The notes below the pieces were generated by a model. It saw only the letters and a list, made by a program, of their open reading frames with translations. It had not been told where the DNA came from and did not search any database. Made by a program: the position numbers and the translations under genes. This document shows, in pieces, positions 25,185 to 32,455 of a stretch of 32,455 bases of DNA. The DNA comes from Flavobacteriales bacterium (GTDB lineage Bacteria > Bacteroidota > Bacteroidia > Flavobacteriales_D > Parvicellaceae). The number at the start of each line of letters is the position of its first letter. The first letter of the stretch is position 1. The stretch covers positions 1 through 32,455 of the forward strand of contig JAHDGY010000024.1 in NCBI GenBank assembly GCA_020631555.1, read 5' to 3'.

Positions 25185-26090
25185 GTGTCAATTTCTGTTA
25201 AGGGTGTTACTAAATTATATGGGGAGCAAAAGGCGTTAGACGACGTTTCTTTTGAAATTAATTCTGGTGAAATTGTAGGATTTCTTGGACCAAATGGTGC
25301 AGGAAAATCAACGATGATGAAAATTATAACTTGCTTTATCCCGCAATCCGCAGGAGAAGTTAAAGTCTGTGGAATTGACGTTGTTACGGACTCAATGAAC
25401 GTACGAAAGTCTGTTGGTTACCTTCCCGAACACAACCCTCTTTATCACGACATGTACGTGAAGGAATATCTTGGATTCATTGCCGGTTTGCATAAAGTCA
25501 AAAACAAAAAAAGCCGGATTTCCGAAATGATTGAACTTGTAGGTTTGACACGCGAACAGCACAAAAAAATTGGACAATTGTCTAAGGGATATCGCCAACG
25601 TGTCGGCCTTGCTCAAGCAATGATTCACAATCCTGATGTCTTGATTCTTGATGAACCAACAAGCGGACTAGACCCAAACCAACTTGTGGAAATTAGGGCA
25701 CTAATTCAACAACTCGGAAAAGAAAAAACGGTAATGCTGTCAACGCATATAATGCAAGAAGTAGAAGCCATCTGCGATCGCGTAATGATTCTTAATCGAG
25801 GTAAATTAGTTGCTAACAATACGTCTCAAGGAATTCAACAGAGTACAAGCAAAAAAGAACTCGTAAAGGTCGAATTTGATCAAGAAATTAACCTCTCCGA
25901 AATTGAAAAAATTGATGGTGTGTTGACTGTCAAGCGGCTTGACGGAAAAGTCTGTCTAGTAGAGTCTCAAACCGATATCCGCCGCCGAATTGCCGAATTT
26001 GCCAAATCCAAAGATGTGCTAGTTTTAGGAATGCAGATTCAGGAACAGAGCTTAGAAGAAGCATTCAAACAGCTGACAAGACCCACTTAA
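25185..26090 (+). CDS. gldA: ABC transporter ATPase GldA (gliding-motility-associated)
   Basis: A 301-residue ABC ATPase. Walker A is GPNGAGKST (residues 35-43), the signature LSKGYRQRVGLAQA begins at 132, Walker B is LILDEPTSGLDP (153-164), and the H-loop is in LSTHIMQEVEAICDRV. The segments SVGYLPEHNPLYHDMYVKEY and LDPNQLVEIR closely match GldA as I recall it; GldA works with the membrane proteins GldF and GldG, which are not in the window. In Flavobacterium gldA is needed for gliding and lies apart from gldFG. The start is placed at a GTG giving MSISVKGVTKLYGEQKAL, like other GldA proteins; an upstream GTG at 25167 in frame would add six residues. General ABC-2 ATPases are close relatives, so orthology is not absolute. 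Confidence 0.85.
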   Translation: MSISVKGVTKLYGEQKALDDVSFEINSGEIVGFLGPNGAGKSTMMKIITCFIPQSAGEVKVCGIDVVTDSMNVRKSVGYLPEHNPLYHDMYVKEYLGFIAGLHKVKNKKSRISEMIELVGLTREQHKKIGQLSKGYRQRVGLAQAMIHNPDVLILDEPTSGLDPNQLVEIRALIQQLGKEKTVMLSTHIMQEVEAICDRVMILNRGKLVANNTSQGIQQSTSKKELVKVEFDQEINLSEIEKIDGVLTVKRLDGKVCLVESQTDIRRRIAEFAKSKDVLVLGMQIQEQSLEEAFKQLTRPT

Positions 26091-26147
26091 AAGAGTTACT
26101 CGGCACGCCCAGCAAACTTTTAACTTTTACACAAAAAAAAGAACCTT

Positions 26148-27158
26148 CTATTTCTGTCGCTTCCAGATAAAATTTCCTTGTTGGTCGACGTAGCCATCAA
26201 CCCCAGTTAAGAAACTCCCTACCCGAACCTTGGCTAAACCATTCCTGAAGTCCGAAGGAAATGAAAACTGATTGTTGATTACAATTTTACCAGATTTATT
26301 AATGTAGCCCCATTTTCTTCTCTTTCCGTGGCCCTCAGCCACGTTAGCCATGCCTTCATGAAAATTATAGGCCCCATCAAATTGTGGTTTCACAACAACG
26401 GCCCCCTGTTTGTTAATAAACCCATACTTCCCAGTTTTAAAATCTCCTTTACGGATCAACGCACGTCCATCAGAAAAGTAAAACGCCTTGTCAAATTTCG
26501 CCTCAATTGAAACATCACCATCTTTGTTAATAAAGCCCCATTTTCCATTGGCGTCAGAACCTTGACGGAAATTGGCCAAGCCTTCGTTAAAATCCCAAAC
26601 CAAGTCAAATGTTGGCGGAATTACAAAGTTTCCTTTGGCGTCAATAAACCCCCACTTATTGTTGATTCGAACACGTGCTAAACCTTCTTTGAAATCATAC
26701 GCACCGTGATATTTTGGCTGAATTACGATGGCACCTGACTTATCTACATATCCCAAGAAACTTCCCACCTGCACCCTTGCTAAACCTTCCTTGAAACCAA
26801 AAGCAAAGTTGCACTCAATATCAAACAGCTTCTTTCCTTTTTTGTCAATATACATCCACTTGGCACCTTTTTTCACCGCAGCTAATCCCTCGCTATAATC
26901 CGTTACTTTATCGTATTTGGTAGGCACAACAACTTTTCCTGACTCGTCAATAAAACCAGATTTAGCCCCTACTTTTATTCGTGCCATGCCGTTTCGGAAC
27001 GGATATGCTTTCTGAAATGTAGGTTGGATTACGATTTCACCCGATTTGTCAATAAACCCATCTTTCCTGTCAATCGATACCGGATAAAGGTTTTGAGCTT
27101 CCAAAAATTCAACGGCAAAAACTAAACAAATTAGAGTAAAGGATGCAAGTCTAGACAT
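26148..27158 (-). CDS. Secreted WG-repeat protein
   Basis: A 336-residue exported protein. The signal peptide is MSRLASFTLICLVFAVEFLEAQ; the start at 27158 is chosen because the 15 residues coded upstream are hydrophilic and would bury it. The mature chain is eight WG repeats of about 34-40 residues and a partial ninth, each following the pattern W/Y-G-F/Y-I-D/N-K-x-G-x-x-V-I-x-P-x-F-D-x-A-x-x-F-x-E-G-L-A-x-V. Good examples are WGFIDAKGNFVIPPTFDLVW and YGFINKQGAVVVKPQFDGAY. WG (KWG-leptospira) repeats form beta-rich binding scaffolds whose ligands are mostly unknown. No T9SS sorting domain follows the repeats, so it is probably periplasmic or surface-attached by other means. It is convergent with gldA, separated by 57 bp with no clear hairpin. 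Confidence 0.88.
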   Translation of the reverse strand: MSRLASFTLICLVFAVEFLEAQNLYPVSIDRKDGFIDKSGEIVIQPTFQKAYPFRNGMARIKVGAKSGFIDESGKVVVPTKYDKVTDYSEGLAAVKKGAKWMYIDKKGKKLFDIECNFAFGFKEGLARVQVGSFLGYVDKSGAIVIQPKYHGAYDFKEGLARVRINNKWGFIDAKGNFVIPPTFDLVWDFNEGLANFRQGSDANGKWGFINKDGDVSIEAKFDKAFYFSDGRALIRKGDFKTGKYGFINKQGAVVVKPQFDGAYNFHEGMANVAEGHGKRRKWGYINKSGKIVINNQFSFPSDFRNGLAKVRVGSFLTGVDGYVDQQGNFIWKRQK

Positions 27159-27203
27159 TTTATTTGGCTGGATATAATTTTCGTCTAAGTTAAAAATAAT
27201 CAA

Positions 27204-27473
27204 ATAACCTTAGAAAGTATTGTCTGTTCAACTGACGGCCTTCGAATCGGTAAAAACTGTACATATGCAGCAAAGCCATGAGTTTTCGGACCAATTGGCC
27301 AATTTGGCCTGGGAATCCTATTTTTGTGTATATGATGATCTATCCATTACAATCATTGCCTCATCAAAGAGTTTCTGGAATACACACCTGTATTCGTGAA
27401 CGATTGTGCAAACAATTTACGCAATCATCGAAAAGTTTAGGAATTTGCTTGCCACTTTAAACCTACCAAACTA
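27204..27473. other. Intergenic region with possible decayed coding remnant
   Basis: About 270 bp between the WG gene and the GGGP synthase gene. On the plus strand one frame reads MQQSHEFSDQLANLAWESYF from 27265 and continues to a stop near 27392. A second frame from about 27370 reads EFLEYTPVFVNDCANNLRNH to a stop near 27440. The two look like fragments of one decayed coding sequence, but no family is recognisable and they could be chance. Confidence 0.25.
27295..27326 (+). promoter_or_regulatory. Weak candidate promoter upstream of the GGGP synthase gene
   Basis: TATTTTTG at 27319-27326 is an exact TAnnTTTG match, with a TTG 21 bp upstream at 27295-27297. The leader to the ATG at 27474 would be about 140 bp, longer than at the other promoters here. 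Confidence 0.3.
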
Positions 27474-28217
27474 ATGATTAACAATCTTGATCTTATAACG
27501 GAATCCAAGCGTAGGAATAAAAAACTACTTGCTATGCTTATCGACCCAGATAAATGTTCGAACGATCTAGCCTTACAGCAAGTTCTGATATCGGCTTGTA
27601 GCCAGGCAATTGATTTGATCTTCATCGGAGGCAGTCTCATTACCAATGGATCTTTTGAAAAGGTAATTGGAAAAATTAGAAATGCAACCAATAAGCCTTT
27701 GATAATTTTCCCTGGAAACTCTATGCAGGTTTCATCCAGTGCCGATAGCATTTTATTGCTTTCCTTGATTTCAGGAAGGAATCCTGAATTTCTTATCGGC
27801 CAACAGGTACTCGCTGCTCCGAATATCAAGGCTAGTGGTTTGGAAGTTATCCCCACGGGATACATGCTCATTGACTGCGGAAAACCAACGGCAGCTTCGT
27901 ACATGTCACATTCTCAACCTATTCCTTACGATAAACATGGAATTGCAGCATGCACTGCATTAGCAGGGCAACAACTGGGACTCAAGGCTATCTACATTGA
28001 CGGTGGAAGCGGTGCTGCAAAACCTGTCTCCAACCGAACAATTGAAGCGGTTAAAAAAGAAATTGACATCCCGTTAATTGTTGGTGGCGGAATCCAGAAT
28101 CCAGAAGATCTTTCTAAGGCGTTTAATGCCGGAGCAGATATTGTGGTGATAGGCACGGCGCTAGAGAAAGATCCGAATTTTTTAGCAACTTTAACGAACG
28201 TTAATCAGACACCATAA
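27474..28217 (+). CDS. Geranylgeranylglyceryl/heptaprenylglyceryl phosphate synthase (PcrB/GGGPS family)
   Basis: A 247-residue TIM-barrel prenyltransferase. It joins a polyprenyl diphosphate to sn-glycerol-1-phosphate in an ether bond. Family features are the N-terminal LLAMLIDPDK, IDLIFIGGSLITNG, the PLIIFPGNSMQVSSSADSIL segment (phosphate and prenyl pocket), AIYIDGGSGAAKPV, IPLIVGGGIQNPED and the phosphate-binding GADIVVIGTALEKDP. Archaea use this reaction for membrane lipids; Bacteroidota homologues are known to be active, but the role of the product in bacteria is unclear. The prenyl chain length cannot be told from sequence alone. The ThiE-like gene follows 15 bp later and may be co-transcribed. 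Confidence 0.92.
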   Translation: MINNLDLITESKRRNKKLLAMLIDPDKCSNDLALQQVLISACSQAIDLIFIGGSLITNGSFEKVIGKIRNATNKPLIIFPGNSMQVSSSADSILLLSLISGRNPEFLIGQQVLAAPNIKASGLEVIPTGYMLIDCGKPTAASYMSHSQPIPYDKHGIAACTALAGQQLGLKAIYIDGGSGAAKPVSNRTIEAVKKEIDIPLIVGGGIQNPEDLSKAFNAGADIVVIGTALEKDPNFLATLTNVNQTP

Positions 28218-28232
28218 CCCATTGTCACACCC

Positions 28233-28865
28233 ATGGATTTAGTTGTTTTTTCTAGTTCAAAAAGCTCACTCAAAGAAGTTGAAAGCCTTGTTCAAATGTT
28301 TCGCGAAGGTCTGCAGGTACTTCACCTTAGAAAGCCAGACGCAAGCAAAAAAGAACTAAGAGAGTTCCTTCAAGCCATTCCCTCGCGGTTTCATAGCCGA
28401 ATAGTGCTACACTCTCATTTCCATCTATATAAAGAGTTTAACATTGGAGGATTTCATTTATCCCGAAACCACCGCCGCGGTGGACTGATCAAGAAAATTG
28501 GTGTTCAATTGCTCCAAATGAGACAGCCTACCAGGTTTTTAACGAGAAGCTGCCATAGGTTATCTTCACTTCAGGAAAACAATTCTAGATTTGAATATAT
28601 GTTCCTATCGCCAACATTCGAAAGCATTTCGAAATCCAATTACCGACCTAAATTTCAGCATTCAGACATTGCAAAAAGCCTAAAGTTTTCGGAAACCAAA
28701 GTTTATGCACTAGGAGGAGTAAATCCAGATAATTTAGACCGAGTGAAAAAACTTGGTTTTGATGGTGCTGGTTTGCTGGGATGCTTGTGGGCACAAAATC
28801 AAACTGAACCTATTAAGGTTTTTCGGCAGGCAAAAGAAATTTTGACCCCTGAACTAGTTGGTTAA
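28233..28865 (+). CDS. Divergent ThiE/TenI-like protein
   Basis: A 210-residue protein of the thiamine phosphate synthase/TenI fold. Recognisable pieces are QVLHLRKPDASKKELREF, the YMFLSPTFESISK segment (matching GP-F-T-T-K in ThiE), and VYALGGVNPDNLDRVKKLGF, the phosphate-binding IGG turn. Where a true ThiE has an ND dipeptide before the GVHLGQ strand, this one has HSHFHLYKEFNIGGFHLSRN. A bona fide ThiE is encoded at 30749-31375, so this is a second, diverged copy, plausibly TenI-like (thiazole tautomerase) or with another substrate. It is convergent with the thi operon, its stop 12 bp from the thiH stop, and pairs with the GGGP synthase gene, with no known metabolic link. Confidence 0.75.
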   Translation: MDLVVFSSSKSSLKEVESLVQMFREGLQVLHLRKPDASKKELREFLQAIPSRFHSRIVLHSHFHLYKEFNIGGFHLSRNHRRGGLIKKIGVQLLQMRQPTRFLTRSCHRLSSLQENNSRFEYMFLSPTFESISKSNYRPKFQHSDIAKSLKFSETKVYALGGVNPDNLDRVKKLGFDGAGLLGCLWAQNQTEPIKVFRQAKEILTPELVG

Positions 28866-28877
28866 ATAAACTTTAAG

Positions 28878-29993
28878 TTATTCTTGTAAACTACTGTCCC
28901 AATCTTTAAAGACTGGATCATACCCTTGTTGTTTTATAACCTCAACAAAATCTGCAGTTGAGCGATTGTCATCAATGCTAAATTGCTCCAAGCTTTTAAC
29001 ATCTCCGGCATACCCTCCAGGATCCGTCTTTGAATCGGCGCTTATTGAGGTAATTCCCAACTTGATGATATTATTTCGAAAGGTTTGTGATTCTCTGGTG
29101 GACATCGATAACTCAACCTCCTGGTTAAATATTCGATACGCACAAATCAGCTGAACCAACTGCTTGTCAGAAATGGGCGATTTTAGGTTCAACCCTCCTG
29201 CACAAGGCCGCATTCTTGGAAAGGAAATCGAATATTTAGATTTCCAATAAACCTTTTGCAAATAATCTAAATGAGCAGCGCAGAAAAACGAATCCGTTCT
29301 CCAATCATTCAAGCCAAGCAAGGCTCCAAGCCCCATTTTATGTATGCCCGCCCGACCTATTCGATCGTGAGACTCCAAACGGTACAGGTAATTTGACTTC
29401 TTGCCTTTTGGGTGGAATTCTTTGTAATTTTCTTTGTTGTACGTTTCCTGATACACCAAAATGGTGTTAACTCCCTCCTCAGCTAATTCTCTGTATTCGT
29501 GCTCGTCTAGAGGCTGAACCTCCATCGCGATATGCGAAAAGTGCGGCCGAATTAAACGTAGGGCATTCTTAAAATAACTCATTCCTACAGTCTTGTTTGC
29601 TTCACCTGTAACCAACAAAATATGATCATAACCCAAGCGCTTAATCACCTTGATTTCTGCAATAATTTCGTCATCCGAAAGGGTTTTACGCGGAATTTTT
29701 ACGTCCAAACTAAACCCACAATAGGTGCAAATATTTTGGCATTCATTGGACAGGTACATCGGAATGTACATTTGAATCGTGTTCCCAAATCGCTCTTTAG
29801 TAAGCCTTGAACTCAATTGCGCCATTTCTTCTAAAAATGGCTCAGCAGCAGGAGAAATCAGTGCCTGAAAATCGCGAAGCGTCCTTTTGCCGGTTTTTTT
29901 TAGCGCTGCAAGTACATCTGTCCTTGTTGCGCCCAAAATTTGAGCCTCAACGGTATCCCAATCGTATTTTTCTATTTCACCCTTAAATGTCAC
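28878..29993 (-). CDS. thiH: 2-iminoacetate synthase (tyrosine lyase)
   Basis: A 371-residue radical SAM enzyme that splits tyrosine to 2-iminoacetate (dehydroglycine) and p-cresol, giving the C2-N unit for the thiazole ring. The [4Fe-4S] cluster motif is CQNICTYCGF (Cys85, Cys89, Cys92). Other family segments are HILLVTGEANKTVG, YQETYNKENYKEFHP, GLGALLGLNDWRTDSFFCA and FPRMRPCAGG. Length is normal for ThiH. It is the last gene of the thi operon, starting just after the thiG stop. It is the oxygen-sensitive alternative to the glycine oxidase ThiO. Confidence 0.96.
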   Translation of the reverse strand: MTFKGEIEKYDWDTVEAQILGATRTDVLAALKKTGKRTLRDFQALISPAAEPFLEEMAQLSSRLTKERFGNTIQMYIPMYLSNECQNICTYCGFSLDVKIPRKTLSDDEIIAEIKVIKRLGYDHILLVTGEANKTVGMSYFKNALRLIRPHFSHIAMEVQPLDEHEYRELAEEGVNTILVYQETYNKENYKEFHPKGKKSNYLYRLESHDRIGRAGIHKMGLGALLGLNDWRTDSFFCAAHLDYLQKVYWKSKYSISFPRMRPCAGGLNLKSPISDKQLVQLICAYRIFNQEVELSMSTRESQTFRNNIIKLGITSISADSKTDPGGYAGDVKSLEQFSIDDNRSTADFVEVIKQQGYDPVFKDWDSSLQE

Positions 29994-29994
29994 T

Positions 29995-30756
29995 TCAATC
30001 TAAAAAACTTGTCAACGGACTGGAGGCCGAAGCCCTTTCACGAACACCTGCTAACTTGGCTTCGAAAGCCATTCTTCCAGCTTCAACGGCAAGCTTAAAC
30101 GCCCGAGCCATAGCCACAGGGTCGTCGGAAACAGCAATAGCCGTATTCACCAACACAGCATCAGCTCCCATTTCCATGGCGCGAGCAGCATGTGAGGGAG
30201 CGCCAATTCCGGCGTCCACTACAACTGGCACAGAAGACTGCTCAATAATTATCTCCAGAAAATCTTCTGTTTTAAGACCTTTATTGGTTCCGATGGGAGA
30301 ACCTATTGGCATTACCGCTGCCGTACCGACCTCTTCCAATCGCTTGCATAGCACAGGATCAGCATGAATATATGGCAACACCACAAAACCTTTTTTAGCC
30401 AGTTCTTCCGCAGCAATCAAGGTTTCTATCGGGTCTGGCAACAAATATTTAGGGTCAGGATGAATTTCCAATTTTATCCAATTGGTTTGCATCGCTTCTC
30501 TTGCCAATTCGGCTGCAAAAACCGCCTCCTTTGCTGTCCTAACCCCAGAAGTGTTAGGCAAGAGGTCAAACCGATTTGGATCCAAACTTGTCAAAATTTC
30601 GTCGGTGGAACTTGCAACATCCACGCGCTTTAAGGCAACCGTTACCAACTGCGAGTCACTAGCCGCCAACGCGTCTACCATCATATCCACACTACTGAAC
30701 TTACCTGTTCCAGTAAACAAACGCGAGTCAAATTTTCTGTCTGCAATCTCAAGCAT
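29995..30756 (-). CDS. thiG: Thiazole synthase
   Basis: A 253-residue TIM-barrel enzyme that forms the thiazole phosphate ring from DXP, 2-iminoacetate and sulfur carried by ThiS thiocarboxylate. The start at 30756 gives [20 protein letters not shown], the family N-terminus; an open stretch of 16 codons upstream lies inside thiE and is discarded. The Lys that forms the DXP imine is Lys95 in [17 protein letters not shown]. The C-terminal phosphate loops are [16 protein letters not shown] and [12 protein letters not shown]. It overlaps thiE by 8 bp. ThiS and ThiF genes are not in the window. Confidence 0.97.
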   Translation of the reverse strand: MLEIADRKFDSRLFTGTGKFSSVDMMVDALAASDSQLVTVALKRVDVASSTDEILTSLDPNRFDLLPNTSGVRTAKEAVFAAELAREAMQTNWIKLEIHPDPKYLLPDPIETLIAAEELAKKGFVVLPYIHADPVLCKRLEEVGTAAVMPIGSPIGTNKGLKTEDFLEIIIEQSSVPVVVDAGIGAPSHAARAMEMGADAVLVNTAIAVSDDPVAMARAFKLAVEAGRMAFEAKLAGVRERASASSPLTSFLD

Positions 30757-31375
30757 ATCCGATTTTATCCTGTATCTGTTTAACGACCTCTTCCATCCGA
30801 GCATAATTTCTGGCTAACAACCCAGAACATGCAATTCCGTAAACCCCTGCATCCATCAAATCGTTAATATCTTCGATTTCAACACCACCTATTGCAAAGA
30901 TGGGAATATTTAGATCCTTTACTATCTGGTCATGGCAAATTTTGCGATATCCATCTAGTCCCAAATGTGGACTCAACTTTTTCTTTGTTGTGGTAAACCG
31001 ATAGGGACCTAGCCCAATATAATCTGCGCCAAAAGAATGACTTTTCCGCACATCTTCCAATGTATTTGCAGTTGTTCCGATCACTTCTTGTTGTCCAAGT
31101 TTTTCCCGCACCTCCACTAAAGGCATGTCTTGTTTGCCAACATGCACGGAAACGCCCATTTCGCTGGCAACTTCAACATGGTCATTAATGGTCAGTGTGA
31201 CTCCAAAATCATCGCAAATGTTCTTACATTTTCTCGCTTCCTCTAAAAGCACCTTTTGCGAAGCCGACTTCATTCGAAGCTGAATCCATCTAACTCCAGC
31301 ATAACATGCTTGCAAGGTCATCTCTGAATGCGACTTTCCGACAATTTCTTGTGTAATGAAAATTAAGCGTTGCAT
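30749..31375 (-). CDS. thiE: Thiamine phosphate synthase
   Basis: A 208-residue TIM-barrel enzyme that joins the pyrimidine and thiazole phosphates into thiamine phosphate. Motifs include [31 protein letters not shown] (with the ND pair), [23 protein letters not shown] and [14 protein letters not shown]. The start at 31375 ([12 protein letters not shown]) matches ThiE N-termini; the frame is also open upstream to an ATG at 31411, overlapping thiD by 17 bp, adding twelve residues with no counterpart in the family. It overlaps thiG by 8 bp at its 3' end. Confidence 0.94.
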   Translation of the reverse strand: MQRLIFITQEIVGKSHSEMTLQACYAGVRWIQLRMKSASQKVLLEEARKCKNICDDFGVTLTINDHVEVASEMGVSVHVGKQDMPLVEVREKLGQQEVIGTTANTLEDVRKSHSFGADYIGLGPYRFTTTKKKLSPHLGLDGYRKICHDQIVKDLNIPIFAIGGVEIEDINDLMDAGVYGIACSGLLARNYARMEEVVKQIQDKIGYA

Positions 31376-31394
31376 GATAACAAAGCACGATTTT

Positions 31395-32144
31395 TTATTT
31401 GTGATAACCAAGGAAACCCTGATTGCTTACGAGATATTCCGACACGTATTTTTTTGCTTTCAAAATCGATTTATGAATCGGGTAGCCTTTTGCAATATTG
31501 CAAACTATAGAACTAGCTAGAATACAGCCAGTTCCATGTTTGGATAAAGAGGTTTTCACCTTAGGCTTAAATCCAAATTGATTTTTGCCAATAAGTAAGG
31601 TATCATAACCCCGTTTATCCTCTCGATGTCCGCCCTTCAAAAGAACACGGCAATGTTTAGCAAGAGGTTTGCCTGTCCACCCCTCCTCCAAATTTGATAA
31701 TTGGCTCAACCTCTCTGCCTCCTTCCAATTAGGCGTAATTAAAAACAATTGACTCAAAAATGTATCTAATGTTTCCAAGTCAATTTCAAAGTCAAATCCT
31801 GCACTTGCTGAAAGCACTGGATCCCAAATTATTTTTGATTTGTTATTACCAAACCGAATTCGTTCAACGAGCTGCAAACCAAACGATACCGAAGGAATCA
31901 ATCCTATTTTTAAAACTTCAAAGGAATAACGAGCAAGCAAAACTTCCAACTGCTGCAAACAAACTTGTTCGTCAACCCAGTTTACCGCAATAAATTGGTC
32001 TTCTGTCTGAACCGTGTTGGCCGTGGAAACAGCCATTGCCAAAACCTTATGTTGCTCAGCAGTCTTTGTATCTGCAAGAATTCCCGCTCCCCCGGATGGA
32101 TCAAATCCACCTATCATCAAAACCTTAGGTCTGGTCGTTTTCAT
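31395..32144 (-). CDS. thiD: Hydroxymethylpyrimidine/phosphomethylpyrimidine kinase
   Basis: A 249-residue ribokinase-fold enzyme that phosphorylates HMP to HMP-P and then HMP-PP for ThiE. The N-terminal substrate motif is MIGGFDPSGGAGILADTKT, and the C-terminal anion hole is SKHGTGCILASSI. The start at 32144 is chosen because MKTTRPKVLMIGGFDPSG is the family N-terminus and a TAnnTTTG element lies just upstream; an in-frame ATG at 32201 would be upstream of that element. It is the first gene of thiD-thiE-thiG-thiH in this window. The chain is somewhat short for the family (about 265), with a brief C-terminus ending LGYHK. Confidence 0.94.
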   Translation of the reverse strand: MKTTRPKVLMIGGFDPSGGAGILADTKTAEQHKVLAMAVSTANTVQTEDQFIAVNWVDEQVCLQQLEVLLARYSFEVLKIGLIPSVSFGLQLVERIRFGNNKSKIIWDPVLSASAGFDFEIDLETLDTFLSQLFLITPNWKEAERLSQLSNLEEGWTGKPLAKHCRVLLKGGHREDKRGYDTLLIGKNQFGFKPKVKTSLSKHGTGCILASSIVCNIAKGYPIHKSILKAKKYVSEYLVSNQGFLGYHK

Positions 32145-32167
32145 TGCAAATGATTTCTGTTCAAGTG

Positions 32168-32175
32168 CAAAATTA
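32168..32175 (-). promoter_or_regulatory. Candidate -7 element upstream of thiD
   Basis: TAATTTTG on the minus strand is an exact TAnnTTTG match, 24 bp before the thiD ATG. A TTTG lies only 12 bp upstream (complement of 32188-32191), closer than the usual 17-20, so only the -7 half is well supported. Confidence 0.4.
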
Positions 32176-32455
32176 ACTGAAACCAGCCAAAGAGTCATCA
32201 TTGCGATTAATTCGCCTCATAAACCCACCTCGACACATCACTTATTTACCCTAACTCATCAAATAGCCTTATTACTCCAGTGTATTCGTTAAGAAAAATC
32301 AAAAATAGATGAATGCCAGAATTTGCATTAGTGCTAAACAGGATTAGCCTGATAATATTCTGTCTTTGAAATGTTAAACCTGTCAAGTCAAATAAAACAT
32401 GGAGACCTTTGAATAATTCAGATTGAGGTTTTGGAAACTGTTTAGTGTGACTTTT
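32176..32455. other. Right-edge region without an identified gene
   Basis: AT-rich DNA upstream of thiD. I looked for a TPP riboswitch on the minus strand, where it should precede thiD, and see neither the CTGAGA nor the ACCTGATCTGGATAATG core. A minus-strand frame is open from the window edge at 32455 to a TAA at 32246-32248 (69 sense codons, ending GVIRLFDELG) without an ATG. It could be the 3' end of a gene beyond the edge, but its Leu/Ile/Phe-rich translation matches no family I know. Confidence 0.3.

Noticed and set aside
26091-26147. Shared terminator between gldA and the WG-repeat gene
   Set aside because: There is an A8 run, but no stem of more than a few base pairs.
27286-27312. TTGGCCAA palindrome and related GGCC repeats
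   Set aside because: It is short, without a terminator T-run, and within the range expected by chance.
27437-27904. 155-codon minus-strand frame opposite the GGGP synthase gene
   Set aside because: The plus strand carries clear family motifs throughout, and the minus translation shows none.
29987-30367. 126-codon plus-strand frame opposite thiG
   Set aside because: It is Ala/Ser-rich antisense of the thiG barrel, where all conserved motifs lie on the minus strand.
32014-32292. 92-codon plus-strand frame across the thiD start
   Set aside because: It is antisense to the conserved GGFDPSGGAG region of thiD and has no recognisable domain.
32145-32455. TPP riboswitch ahead of thiD
   Set aside because: I looked for the conserved core sequences on the minus strand and did not find them.

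Overview
This window comes from a member of the Bacteroidota, most likely class Flavobacteriia (order Flavobacteriales). The evidence is a giant SprB-repeat surface protein with a gliding-motility-type C-terminal sorting domain followed by a PorP/SprF-like gene, a GldA-type ABC ATPase, a DUF2480 gene beside SUF genes, promoters that fit the Bacteroidetes TTG/TAnnTTTG pattern rather than -35/-10 boxes, and a near absence of Shine-Dalgarno sites. The DNA is moderately AT-rich, with housekeeping genes packed into short operons.

Layout. 103-1416 (minus): an Fe-S assembly group (sufE, a DUF59/MIP18-family gene, DUF2480). 1596-4751 (minus): an exported amidohydrolase-fold protein downstream of lepA, with a good lepA promoter at 4773-4801. 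5042-18655 (plus): a 3053-residue T9SS-exported adhesin, a PorP/SprF-family outer-membrane protein, a TonB-dependent receptor, a PlsC acyltransferase and gatC, all in one direction. 18656-18958: a small degraded patch. 18959-22004 (minus): polyphosphate metabolism (ppk1 and a Ppx/GppA phosphatase with ATGA overlap), preceded by an unlisted 42-codon frame that also overlaps ppk1 by ATGA. 22026-23017: a gene graveyard holding the tail of a T9SS type A secreted protein, an internally deleted IS5-family transposase and a frameshifted DUF3667 gene. 23041-25103 (minus): rsgA, dtd, a small lipoprotein and a MazG-type pyrophosphohydrolase in one tightly overlapped operon. 25185-26090 (plus): gldA. 26148-27158 (minus): a secreted WG-repeat protein. 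27474-28865 (plus): a GGGP/HepGP synthase gene and a divergent ThiE-like gene. 28878-32144 (minus): thiD-thiE-thiG-thiH, making both halves of thiamine and joining them.

The most interesting region is 5042-17637. The adhesin contains about 34 SprB-type repeats by my count. Repeats 8-25 follow a regular three-domain super-period (types B, A1, A2), and repeats 27-32 follow a two-domain period. This suggests growth by block duplication. The adhesin, its adjacent SprF-like partner and the TonB receptor look like one secretion/surface unit; gldA elsewhere in the window fits a T9SS/gliding lineage. Second in interest is the scar at 21963-23017, where three dead genes can be read through frameshifts. 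Several starts are reassigned here (lepA, rsgA, gldA, thiD, thiE, thiG and the WG protein) using family N-termini and promoter positions.
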